Positions 28,734 through 37,202 of a stretch of DNA of 64,000 bases are shown here, in pieces (within the stretch, counting starts at the first letter, position 1; each line of letters begins with the position of its first letter). The position numbers were made by a program, and so were the translations under genes. The DNA comes from Rhizobium sp. AQ_MP (GTDB lineage Bacteria > Pseudomonadota > Alphaproteobacteria > Rhizobiales > Rhizobiaceae). Location of the stretch: contig NZ_JACJVI010000015.1 of assembly GCF_014237835.1 (NCBI RefSeq), positions 1 through 64,000 on the forward strand. Reading direction: 5' to 3'. The notes under the pieces were generated by a model. It was not told where the DNA came from and did not search any database. It saw only the letters and a list, made by a program, of their open reading frames with translations.

Positions 28734-29834
28734 ATGCCAGCCAATCAGGTCGTTTCACACCTTTGCGCAAAATTGCGCTTCACCCCACATCTGGCGGAGC
28801 CCGTTCTGCTTGACGAAACTCTGATTGCCGCAAGTGGCGCAGGTTTGGCAGTGGCGGAAGTGCATGACGCGCTGGATCAGGCCTGGACGGATATCCAAAA
28901 CGGGCGGGCGCTTGGGCACAAGTCTGTGCTGTCGCTTCCCGAGGAGGTATTCTGGCAGGACGCCGGTCTTGAAACCCGACCCGTGGAGTTTGCAGGTGAG
29001 AGGCTCGGTTGGAAACTCTCCTGTCTCTATGGGGCAAACCCCGATTTTGCCGGGGTCAAGGTCATCGGCGCCAATGCCTTCAACCGGCTTTTGGGCCTTC
29101 GGCGCTCGCGATCAACCTATATTCTCATGGAGAAACTCACCATGCAGCCGCTCGCAATCGTCGATGCGACTGCGCTTTCGGCGGCGCGCACAGGCGCATA
29201 TGCATCAAAGGTGCTTGGCCTTTGTCCGATCGAAACAGACGGTATCACTGTGTTCCTGTTCGGCGCGGGGCCAATCGCCATGGCAATTCTTACTTCACTC
29301 GCCGAACGTGCAGCGCCTCGCATTGCCCGCGTCTATCTCAAGGCTCTGAGATTCGAGAGCGCAACAGCGCTTGTGGCATCGCTGTCTGTAACCCTGCCCT
29401 TTGACCTCGTCGCGGTCGAAGACAATCGCTTTCTTTCTGACGCCGATTTTGTGGTCACGGCCACCAATTCCGACAAGCCCGTTTTCGAGGATGATGAGCT
29501 CAGGCGCAACGCCTGTCTTCTTCATCTGGGAGGCGATGAGGTGCCGGTCAAGACCTTGCGGCGGGTCCTGCGGCAAGGTCAGGTCGGCTGTGACGATCTG
29601 GAGACGGTCTCCCGACGGAACTCGCAGAGCCTTGCCCTGCAGTTCTCGAGGACCGGCTCTTCGCTCGAGGCACTCGGGCCCCATCTTGGCATTCAAGAGC
29701 TATCAAAGACATCAGACTGGCATCTTCAGCCAGGCACGCCGCTTTCTGTCACCTGTGTAGGACTGCCGGTGCTTGACCTTTATGTGGTGGCAGCGCTGTT
29801 TCAGAAGTATCGCGCAAATCTTCAGACTGCGTGA
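28734..29834 (+). CDS. Ornithine cyclodeaminase / mu-crystallin family protein
   Basis: A 366-residue NAD(P)-binding enzyme of the OCD/mu-crystallin family. The substrate region VKVIGANAFNRLLGL, the helix LTAL-equivalent IVDATALSAARTGAYASKVLG and the Rossmann motif FLFGAGP (G177-A178-G179) are all visible. Members deaminate ornithine to proline, reduce cyclic imines, or oxidise N-substituted amino acids. In Ti plasmids an ocd gene belongs to nopaline catabolism. GGAGGAG lies 8 bp before the ATG. It is co-directional with the MmgE/PrpD gene 42 bp downstream. Confidence 0.85.
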   Translation: MPANQVVSHLCAKLRFTPHLAEPVLLDETLIAASGAGLAVAEVHDALDQAWTDIQNGRALGHKSVLSLPEEVFWQDAGLETRPVEFAGERLGWKLSCLYGANPDFAGVKVIGANAFNRLLGLRRSRSTYILMEKLTMQPLAIVDATALSAARTGAYASKVLGLCPIETDGITVFLFGAGPIAMAILTSLAERAAPRIARVYLKALRFESATALVASLSVTLPFDLVAVEDNRFLSDADFVVTATNSDKPVFEDDELRRNACLLHLGGDEVPVKTLRRVLRQGQVGCDDLETVSRRNSQSLALQFSRTGSSLEALGPHLGIQELSKTSDWHLQPGTPLSVTCVGLPVLDLYVVAALFQKYRANLQTA

Positions 29835-29876
29835 TGGATAATTGCGCATCAGATCTGGCTTGAAAGGCAGGACATC

Positions 29877-31232
29877 ATGTCAGCCATGACAGAACGCCTT
29901 GCACGACATGCGCTTCAAATCGATGTCGAGGCTGGCGAGCCTAAGCTGAAAGAGATTGCGCTTTGCTGCGTGCTTGATCTTGTAACGGCCGCAATTGCGG
30001 GTTCGGGGACAGCAGCACCGCATGCAGCCCTTGGTCTCATCGACATGCAAGGCACGGGGGATGCGCCTGTCTGGTTTGACGATCGACAATCTTCCCTGTG
30101 GCTTGCCGTGCTGCATAACGGTCTTTGCGCTTCCGCACTTGATATTGACGACGGCAATCGGGCAGCCCGCGGCCACCCCGGTGCGAGCGTCATTCCAACC
30201 GTGCTGACCCTTGGCGCAAGTCTGCCAGAGGTCACCGGGTCGGCGATCCTGTCGGCGCTCATCGCTGGATATGACGTCGGGGTTCGGATTGCAGCCTCGC
30301 AACGGCCGGACGCCATCGCCACCCGTCAGACCGGCCGGTGGGCAGCCTTTGCAGCGTGTGCAGCTGCCGGGCGCCTTCTTGGGGTCTCGCAACCGGTTCT
30401 GTCGGAGGGGCTGGCGATTGCCGGCGTTCTGGCTCCGAACCAGCGCGCCAATGGCAGTTCCGGTTATTCCAGGGCGACCGGCAATCTGGTCAAGGAGGGG
30501 ATCGCGTTTAGCGCAAGGACGGGGCTTGAGGCGCTTTTCCTGGCACAGCGTGGCTTTACCGGTCCAATCGACGTTCTCGACCATGACCGCTTTTATGACC
30601 AGGATCGGCTGATGGCTGATCTTGGTCATCGGTTCGAGATCTTGGACACCTATTTCAAGCCCTATGCCTGTTGTCGCTACATCCATCCAGCCCTTGATGC
30701 GCTGAGCCAATTGATGCACGGCCATGGCCTCGTCGCCGATGACATCGAACGGATGGACGTTTACACTTTCTCTCAGGCGCTGCGACTGGCCAACAGCTGC
30801 GCGCCTCAAACACTCGTCGGTCTGCAATACAGCCTTCCGTTCTGTCTGGCGGTTCTCGCCGTCGAGGGCGAAGAGGCATTCCTGCCTGTCTCGGAGACGC
30901 TTCTCTTCCGCAAGGATCTGGTGCGGTTGGCTGAGAGGGTCATTCTCTCCATCGACGAGGAGGCGGAGGCACGTTTCCCCCGGGAGACCATGGCCAAACT
31001 GCAGATCACCTTGAGATCCGGCAGGAAGCTTTCGAGTGCATTGACGGCGCCTGAGGGTGATCCCAGGGAACCGATAGACCGCGCGCATCTGAGCCTGAAG
31101 CTTCGTTCGGTGCTCACCAATCGCGGTATCTCCGAGCTATACAGCCGCGCAATTGACGCTGTTGAATGTCTCGGCAGAGGCAATCCATCACCTGTCTTCG
31201 CGTTGCTGAGTGCCAGCCTCAAGCGGACGTGA
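29877..31232 (+). CDS. MmgE/PrpD family protein
   Basis: A 451-residue protein of the MmgE/PrpD fold, which includes 2-methylcitrate dehydratase and cis-aconitate decarboxylase. Characteristic regions are DIDDGNRAARGHPGASVIPTV near residue 90, and the Cys-rich KPYACCRYIHPALDAL at about 260. No other methylcitrate-cycle genes are near, so propionate use is unlikely. It probably acts on a carboxylic acid produced by the neighbouring cyclodeaminase-like enzyme or amidohydrolase. The start is ATG 29877. Confidence 0.87.
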   Translation: MSAMTERLARHALQIDVEAGEPKLKEIALCCVLDLVTAAIAGSGTAAPHAALGLIDMQGTGDAPVWFDDRQSSLWLAVLHNGLCASALDIDDGNRAARGHPGASVIPTVLTLGASLPEVTGSAILSALIAGYDVGVRIAASQRPDAIATRQTGRWAAFAACAAAGRLLGVSQPVLSEGLAIAGVLAPNQRANGSSGYSRATGNLVKEGIAFSARTGLEALFLAQRGFTGPIDVLDHDRFYDQDRLMADLGHRFEILDTYFKPYACCRYIHPALDALSQLMHGHGLVADDIERMDVYTFSQALRLANSCAPQTLVGLQYSLPFCLAVLAVEGEEAFLPVSETLLFRKDLVRLAERVILSIDEEAEARFPRETMAKLQITLRSGRKLSSALTAPEGDPREPIDRAHLSLKLRSVLTNRGISELYSRAIDAVECLGRGNPSPVFALLSASLKRT

Positions 31233-31371
31233 CCAGTGCAATTGGAGGGAGGCTGGATTTGCAAACATTGGCAAATTGCGATCATTGTCACAGGCTGGCC
31301 GGCGGTCTAACCTTGGTGTCGCAGCATGCTCGGCAGATGTTGCAAGCTATTGGGGGCTATTGAGGACGAAC

Positions 31372-31530
31372 ATGGCCAAGCGCGCGCAAAAGACCGATGA
31401 GCAGAAGGGCGATGAGGTTCTTCGCCGCCTGCTCAATACGCCGCCTGAGCCAAAGACCGGCAAGACGGTCTTGGAGGGATCCGAAGGCCACAGCGAACAT
31501 GCCCAACCACTCGAGAACAGAGCGCATTAG
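31372..31530 (+). CDS. Small hydrophilic protein (hypothetical)
   Basis: 52 residues (MAKRAQKTDEQKGDEVLRRL...) with a GAGG ribosome site 7 bp before the ATG. It is strongly charged, with a short amphipathic helix (EQKGDEVLRRLLN) followed by a disordered-looking tail. The helix could belong to a small regulator or an antitoxin-like peptide, but there is no partner gene. No family was recognised. Confidence 0.5.
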   Translation: MAKRAQKTDEQKGDEVLRRLLNTPPEPKTGKTVLEGSEGHSEHAQPLENRAH

Positions 31531-31562
31531 GCTTCGGGCCGGCCATCCTCGTGTCCCGTCGA

Positions 31563-31934
31563 CTACTTCATGACATTGTCGATACGCTCTGTCATGTGAC
31601 AGGCGGATCTGTAACTGACGTCAAGCATGCGGTGCAACTGATTGGCATTCATGCGATAGCGGTATGCGCCCATGAGATGGGCGGCGAGAACCCATTTGTG
31701 CAACGGGATGTTGGAGCCCTCCAGCACGGTTCCTATGGTGACCGAAAAAGGCTTGTGACATTCCTTGCACTTGTAGAGGCCGGGCCGGGTCGATTTGCCA
31801 GCAAATTTCATGATCCGGAACTTGTCGCCATTGCCGCAATGCGGACAGATTGGCCCTTTCGGCCAACGGAGCTTTTCCAGATGTCTGCGCGCCGTCTCGG
31901 GATCGTTGTAGAGAGCAATCGTAAGATCAAACAT
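31563..31934 (-). pseudogene. IS1595-family transposase, N-terminal fragment
   Basis: 123 residues with the IS1595 zinc-ribbon (CPHCGNGDKF and YKCKECHKPFSVTIGTVLEG) and the following helix region (HKWVLAAHLMGA). A stop codon ends it before the catalytic ISXO2-like domain (full length is about 300 residues). The 3' part is absent, so the element is dead. Confidence 0.88.
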
Positions 31935-32674
31935 CCGCTGTGTTCCGGCCGAGAGATATCGGCGCGCTGGTCATCAGGTCCCGCCAGCACTGCGGTGCCA
32001 GATTGTCGTCATCCACCGTCTCGGAAGATTGGCAGAAAATCAAGTTCGTCGTCTGATATCGGCAGCGGGGCCCGGGCTGTCTTGTGATCGCCGACCTCAA
32101 GACCGACCAGAGGCACTCACCCGTACACGACCGTCGGGCCAGCTCAGCCTGTGTTCATCCCTAAGAACTATCGCCTTTGCCTGATGGCGGCACCGAAATT
32201 GCCGGTGGATCTGAACGTGGATCACCTCCTGATTTGCCTGACCGGAGAGGAGGATTTGCTGAGAGACAATCCGATCCTTACTGATCGGGAAGGATGGACG
32301 CGAAATCGCAAGGATCGACCCCATCGGTAAGTTATCGGCTGCCGCTGACATCGAAGAACGGGTCTCGATTTCGGTATCGAGCGTATTTGTCCCGCTCGAC
32401 ATCAGGGGGAGGATGGGTGGGAAAGTCTGATCTCTGGCGACTTCCCCTGCCCTGTCCTCCTCTAACCTGCCTTGTCTCTTCATGGCACGACCTCAACGAG
32501 TGAACCCGAGATTGCCTTGCGCCACGTTGTGGTCAACCCGTGTGCCTTTATTGCTCGCCATCATGAGGCTGGCTGCCTTGAGGCGAATTGTCCTCGGATG
32601 ACAAAATTCCGAGCCCCCCCTTTTTTGCAGAGGCGAAACATGTATCTCCATATTGAGATATTCCGGAGGAATTT
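31935..32674. other. 740-bp stretch without a recognised gene
   Basis: Open frames exist on both strands, but none has a ribosome site or family motif. It lies between an IS1595 remnant and a small gene, and is probably insertion-related debris. The end contains an inverted repeat just before the small gene at 32.7 kb. Confidence 0.5.
32643..32660 (+). promoter_or_regulatory. Inverted repeat before the small gene at 32.7 kb
   Basis: TATCTC-CATATT-GAGATA ends 4 bp before the GGAGGAA ribosome site. It could be an operator or a 5'-UTR hairpin that limits ribosome access. Confidence 0.5.
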
Positions 32675-32884
32675 ATGGGGCCCGGTTTTATTCTGGTTGT
32701 GGTGCAGATTCTGGCCGGCGGGGCGCAGGTCGAACACCTCTCGGCTTTCGAGAGCCGCAAGGAATGCGTAAGCATGGGCGAACAATGGGTTGAGGAGACG
32801 CTCTCTGACGCCCAGGCTGACGAGACCAGTTCCGTCTTGTCCGCCTGGTTCTATTGCCAGGAGGTCCGTGGTGCCAACCGCTAG
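32675..32884 (+). CDS. Small Cys-containing protein (hypothetical)
   Basis: 69 residues starting MGPGFILVVVQILAGGAQVE, with a textbook ribosome site (GGAGGAA 5 bp before the ATG). The hydrophobic N-terminus could be a signal anchor. Two cysteines (SRKECVS and FYCQEVR) could form a disulfide in the periplasm. No family was recognised. It is convergent with the amidohydrolase gene. Confidence 0.6.
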   Translation: MGPGFILVVVQILAGGAQVEHLSAFESRKECVSMGEQWVEETLSDAQADETSSVLSAWFYCQEVRGANR

Positions 32885-32931
32885 ACGTCCTCAGGAGATC
32901 AGCGGGTCATGCCGGACACGATCCGCCTCGT

Positions 32932-34335
32932 CTATCTTGTTTTTGATTTCTGCAATCCACGGGCCACACCTTTTAAGAGAACCCCATCTGATACAACCAG
33001 CCGACCGTCTTTGTAGACATGGCGGATCCTGGAAATGTTATGCGGCTCTGCGATGACGATATCGGCTCGTCTCCCGACTTCGAGCAGTCCTCTATCGGCG
33101 AAAAGCTCGGGAAAGACACGGGCGACGTTTCCCGTGGCAAGTGCAACAGCCTGCGGCAGGCTCCAGCCGTTCTTTCTCGTTGTCCGGTGAAGCGCAGAGG
33201 CGATGCTATCCCAGTCGCCGCCGGCATAATCCGTGGAAAGCGTATCGATGAGACCTGCATCAACAAGCGCGTCGAGATTGTCAGGTTGGTTTCGAAACCG
33301 GCTATCGATCATGTCGAGGGTCGAGACGTCGATTGTAACACCAAGCGCTTTCAGCTCGCGCGCAAAAGTGCATGCCTCCTCTGGCAGGAAAGACGGATGA
33401 TTGGCATGGGCTGCCACCATCCGGGCCTTCGGATAGGCCTTGGCGAGGGCAATCAGTGTCGTCGCGGTTGGCAAGGCATGATGAAAGATCGCCGGTAGCT
33501 GGAATTGTGCCGATGCCGCGGCGATCTCTTCAAGACCAAGCCTTGCGCAGTGGACGGGGGCGAGCACCTTCATGCGCAGCAGGTTGCCGAGCGCGCGGGC
33601 GGTGAGATCGATCGCGTGCTCATCGAGCAGGTCCTGAAGTACTGCCTCGCTGATCCTCATCTTGCCATCGAGGTTTCGCCCAAGCACCGCTTCTTTCAAT
33701 TGGCGTGCCAGATGTGCAGAGATCCTGATCCCCGTCCTTTCTTCGATGGCATCAGGGATAAAACGATAGTCCTGGGCACCACCGCCGAGTGTTTGCCCGC
33801 CACCAGCTTCGCCAAGCACCCTGCAACCCCTTGAAACAAGTTCCTCGAGCCGGGCTGATCGATGACGCGCCGTGAGCCCCTGACCATCGATCTGATCGGC
33901 TGCTGCAAGGCTATGCGGTGTATGGGCACTCGTCATGTGGATGTCGAGCGCATGGGGCTCGAGCGCTCCGTCGCGGTCTTCCGGCAGGGCGAGCCCACAG
34001 ACATTGATGAGCGAGGTCGTTCCCGACAGCAGATGCCGATTGCGTTGATACCTGACGTCATCAAGTGAGAGCGGCAGAGAGCCGCTCGGCATGGACGGAC
34101 CTGCGATCGTGGCATGGGCATGGCCGTTGATGAAGCCTGGCAGCATCAGATATCCCTTGGTCGAAACAACGGTCTCGCCATTGCTCGCTTCGATCGGCGC
34201 TTGTGTGATTTCGACGATCATGCCGTCTCGGATCCGTATCGATGCGCTTTCAAGATGCGTCTTGCCATCACCGGTAATCAGGCTGCCGCCTTCAAGGACA
34301 AGCTGTGATCCGGGGCGGTTCTGCGTGGGGCTCAT
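32932..34335 (-). CDS. Amidohydrolase-superfamily enzyme (metal-dependent)
   Basis: A 467-residue enzyme with the N-terminal metal ligands HxH at H72 and H74 (NGHAHATI), further histidines in FHHALP and AAHANHPSF, and the catalytic Asp in LSTDYAGGD. It starts with the usual beta-rich N-terminal domain and ends RADIVIAEP. The superfamily hydrolyses C-N bonds of cyclic amides, imidazolones and aminohydrolase substrates; the substrate here is unknown. It overlaps the upstream response-regulator-like gene by 4 bp, so the two are co-expressed. Confidence 0.87.
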   Translation of the reverse strand: MSPTQNRPGSQLVLEGGSLITGDGKTHLESASIRIRDGMIVEITQAPIEASNGETVVSTKGYLMLPGFINGHAHATIAGPSMPSGSLPLSLDDVRYQRNRHLLSGTTSLINVCGLALPEDRDGALEPHALDIHMTSAHTPHSLAAADQIDGQGLTARHRSARLEELVSRGCRVLGEAGGGQTLGGGAQDYRFIPDAIEERTGIRISAHLARQLKEAVLGRNLDGKMRISEAVLQDLLDEHAIDLTARALGNLLRMKVLAPVHCARLGLEEIAAASAQFQLPAIFHHALPTATTLIALAKAYPKARMVAAHANHPSFLPEEACTFARELKALGVTIDVSTLDMIDSRFRNQPDNLDALVDAGLIDTLSTDYAGGDWDSIASALHRTTRKNGWSLPQAVALATGNVARVFPELFADRGLLEVGRRADIVIAEPHNISRIRHVYKDGRLVVSDGVLLKGVARGLQKSKTR

Positions 34336-35066
34336 GATGGATCCCTCTCAAGGTCGAGATCTATTCGATCGAGCGCATAGCCGTAGCCGCGCACCGTGCG
34401 GATGAGATCCGGCTCGCCATGGGCGGTCAATTGACGTCTGAGATGCCCGATATGGACATTGACCGTGCGGGTATCGACAAAGACGCCAGGGGGCCAGGCT
34501 TGCGCAATCAGGCTCTTGCGCGAAAACACCCGGCCGGGCTCACGCATGAGGGTCGCTAGCAGTTCGAACTCAATGCCCGTCAATCGAAGCTCGCGGCGCT
34601 GCCGCCAGACTTTGCGAGCGGCAATGTCGAGCTTGATGTCGGCAAAAACCAGGCCGTTGCGATCACTGACGCGCATCTGACCCGCAAAGCGTCGAATGGC
34701 CTTCAGGAGACCGGCAGGGTCAAGTGGACGGTGAATGCTGTGAACGCGGCCCTTCTGCCGATGCCCTAAGTGGGGGCATGCCCGGTCATCAGCGCTCAGA
34801 GCCAGAATGGTCAAGCCTTCTTCTGGCATAGTATGCAAAAGCGCTTCAAGCAGCCAGTCCGCTTCCGGAAGCTGACAGTCGACAAGGGCGATCACCGACG
34901 CCTGGCTAACGATGTGGTCAAAGCCTTCGTTTGCCGATGTGGCACAGATTGCCGTCATGCCTTCGCTTCCGAGACTATGTCTCAGAAAGAGCGAAAGTTC
35001 CGTTGCTGCCGTGCAGACAACAACCAGCGGTGCGCTCTCCCGCGCATCTGGATGCAGGTTTTGCAT
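34332..35066 (-). CDS. OmpR/PhoB-type regulator with a degenerate receiver domain
   Basis: 244 residues from the chosen ATG. The C-terminal winged helix is standard (LTGIEFELLATLMREPGRVF to LIRTVRGYGYALD). The receiver keeps the candidate phospho-acceptor D63 (ALVDCQLP), but the N-terminal acidic pocket is missing (LVVVCTAA) and the conserved Lys is replaced (SIHRPLDP). Phosphorylation-independent control is therefore possible. No histidine kinase lies nearby. It is co-translated with the amidohydrolase. Confidence 0.85.
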   Translation of the reverse strand: MQNLHPDARESAPLVVVCTAATELSLFLRHSLGSEGMTAICATSANEGFDHIVSQASVIALVDCQLPEADWLLEALLHTMPEEGLTILALSADDRACPHLGHRQKGRVHSIHRPLDPAGLLKAIRRFAGQMRVSDRNGLVFADIKLDIAARKVWRQRRELRLTGIEFELLATLMREPGRVFSRKSLIAQAWPPGVFVDTRTVNVHIGHLRRQLTAHGEPDLIRTVRGYGYALDRIDLDLERDPS

Positions 35067-35264
35067 AAGCAGGCCTCGTTTGGGTTCTATGCCCGCACGT
35101 CGAAGATGCCATGACCTGCAACAAGGTTCAAACGGCAAGTCTCCGATCTAGATGAAGAATTATTGCGGCTGACAAGGCGGGTCACCCTAGCAGATTTGTC
35201 ACTTGGCAAGCTGAACAGAATTGATCTCAATGACAGGCCTGCCCGCTCCGGTTGAGATCGTCAG

Positions 35265-36153
35265 ATGACCCGAACGGCGCTATGGGGTCTCGCGACCGTG
35301 GCGAGACAGACATGGAGTGCCAAACGCATGCCGACATCGCCAATGTCTTCTTTCCCGGCAAGGCAGGATAAGCGCCGCAAAGCCGAAGTCTTGTTCTTGA
35401 GCCTCTCCGATCGGGCTGGACAGCGCATTTTGAAGGCCCTTCAGGCCGAATACCAAATCCGCTCAGTCGAGACGATCGAGCAATTGCGACAAACGCTTCT
35501 CACAAAAGGGATCGATCTTCTCATTCTGGATCGCTCGGCGGACCCTTGCGATGATGTCGTTCAGTTCTGCCGGGACATTCGCCTGACCAGCTCGGTCGCC
35601 ATCATCTTGATGGTCGGCTCAGACGATCCCAATCTTCGCATCGAAGCACTTGAGGCGGGCGCCGACGATTGTTTTTCGCAAAAAACTGGGCTTGCGGGAG
35701 ATCAAGGCACGTGTCGCCAGTCTCTTGCGTCGGGCAGCCTTTGGTGCCGCCGCACTCTCGACAAGCCGGGTCCTGTTCTTCGACGGGTGGTCTATCGACC
35801 CCCATAGGCGGTCCTTGACGGATCCGACCGGTCGCCCGGTCGATCTGACGGCGGCGGAGTTCGATCTGCTATGGGCCTTTTGCCGCAACAGCGGCAAGAC
35901 CCTGTCACGCCAGACGCTTCTCACCTTGACGAGAGTGGGGGCTGCGCGTCCGGTCGATCGCAGCATCGATGTGCATATCAATCGGCTCCGCAGCAAGATT
36001 GAAGTCGACCCGCACCGGCCAATGCTTTTGCGGACGGTTCGACTTGGCGGCTACATCTTCACGCCTGCAGTCGAGGTCGAATTGCTGCCGACAAGAAAGC
36101 GCGCGCAAGGGCAAGGGCCAAGGCAAGAGGCCAGTCAGAACCAGGATCATTGA
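35265..36153 (+). pseudogene. OmpR-type regulator, split by a +1 frameshift at an A6 run
   Basis: The first frame (from 35265) carries a receiver-like domain, with candidate phospho-Asp in LLILDRSADP and ending ALEAGADDCFSQK. After an A6 run (35680-35685) the fold continues one frame over with LGLREIKARVASLLRRA and a full winged-helix domain (LTAAEFDLLWAFCRNSGKTL to LRTVRLGGYIFTP). Removing one A restores a continuous gene, so this is a recent mutation, sequence error or slippage site. The receiver again lacks the usual N-terminal acid pair. No kinase is nearby. Confidence 0.82.
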
Positions 36154-36270
36154 GAACCGGATCGGTCAAAAACAGGACATGCGCGAAGTCCACCTTCGCG
36201 ATCCAAGCGGTTACTCCATTGCCGGTACAGACCGCGCATTGTTAAATTTTGTTTCTTTTGTCTGTCAAAG

Positions 36271-36298
36271 TTGCGCGCGGCACATGCGCGGCTATAAC
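36271..36298 (+). promoter_or_regulatory. Candidate promoter upstream of traR copy 2
   Basis: TTGCGC, 16 bases, TATAAC: a weak -35 and a good -10, about 150 bp before the start codon. The leader (36299-36448) has no recognised gene. Confidence 0.35.
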
Positions 36299-36448
36299 TT
36301 TGTCTGCATAACAGTTGTAGATGACATTATTTTGTGCTGGCCAGCAGTCCCACGGGGCTGGCTCTTTCTGAAAGTTCAATCGATGCGCACTTGACCGGTC
36401 ACCTTCGGCGGCCGGTGATCGACCCTCATTGCCGAAAAGGATCTCTCT

Positions 36449-37162
36449 ATGGGCAAGCATCCATTTGACAGCCTTATCGAAGCCATTTCCTCCGCCAGTG
36501 ATCCCCATGCTTTGACGAAAGCCCTGTCGGAGTTTGGCGAAAAGCACGGTTTTCCCTTCTTTGCCTATCTCCGGCTGGACGGCACGCGCTGGCGGGCCGT
36601 TTCCAATTATCCCACTGATTGGCAGGATTGCTATTATCGCAACAATTACAGCCGTATCGATCCGATCGTCCGTGCTGTCAAACGGGGTGTTCATCCCTTT
36701 TGCTGGTCGCTTGACGATCCGGTCTTCGAGACCGAACGGGCCGAGGTCGTTGCCTTTCGCGACGAAGCCATTGCCCATGGTATCAGGGCGGGATTTTCTA
36801 TCCCCATACGGGTCGGCTTTAGTCATCAGGCGGTCTTGACCTTCGCCTCGTCAGACACCCATTGTTTGAACCGCGCCGCCATGCTCGACATTGTCGAGGC
36901 AGCAGCGACTGCCGCAATGCTGCATGCAGCTTTTTCCTTTCCCCGGATGCCGTGCCAGCAAGCCGCTCCGAGCCATCTGACCTCCTTCGAAAGGATGTGC
37001 CTGCGCTGGGTTGCGGAGGGCAAGACGATGCAGGATGTGGCCGATCTGCTCAACGCCAAGTATTCGACAGTGCGCACATCGATCGACAAGGCACGAGACA
37101 AGCTCGATGCCGTCACGCTGCAGCATGCAACTGCGGTGGCCACTCGCCTGTCCCTGATCTGA
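36449..37162 (+). CDS. TraR-type LuxR quorum-sensing regulator, copy 2
   Basis: A 237-residue LuxR-family protein with an acyl-HSL-binding domain (NYPTDWQDCYYRNNYSRIDP) and a C-terminal helix-turn-helix (LTSFERMCLRWVAEGKTMQDV). It clearly resembles copy 1 at 11.6-12.3 kb but is not identical. A conserved pocket suggests signal binding. It is convergent with trbI, the end of the trb operon, mirroring pTi layouts where traR lies near trb. No traM is found on either side. Confidence 0.85.
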   Translation: MGKHPFDSLIEAISSASDPHALTKALSEFGEKHGFPFFAYLRLDGTRWRAVSNYPTDWQDCYYRNNYSRIDPIVRAVKRGVHPFCWSLDDPVFETERAEVVAFRDEAIAHGIRAGFSIPIRVGFSHQAVLTFASSDTHCLNRAAMLDIVEAAATAAMLHAAFSFPRMPCQQAAPSHLTSFERMCLRWVAEGKTMQDVADLLNAKYSTVRTSIDKARDKLDAVTLQHATAVATRLSLI

Positions 37163-37202
37163 CTGTGTCCTCAAGAAACAGGGCTTGAACATCACTGAAA
37201 GA

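Noticed and set aside
29880-31088. 402-codon minus-strand frame opposite the MmgE/PrpD gene
   Set aside because: The plus strand has the recognisable protein; the minus frame is Arg/Cys-rich with no motif.
29877-31232. MmgE/PrpD gene as a propionate (methylcitrate) gene
   Set aside because: No methylcitrate synthase, lyase or PrpR gene is present in the window.
36182-36200. CGCGAAG-TCCAC-CTTCGCG as a terminator of the split regulator gene
   Set aside because: The stem is perfect but has no T-run and is only 7 bp; it may be structure only.
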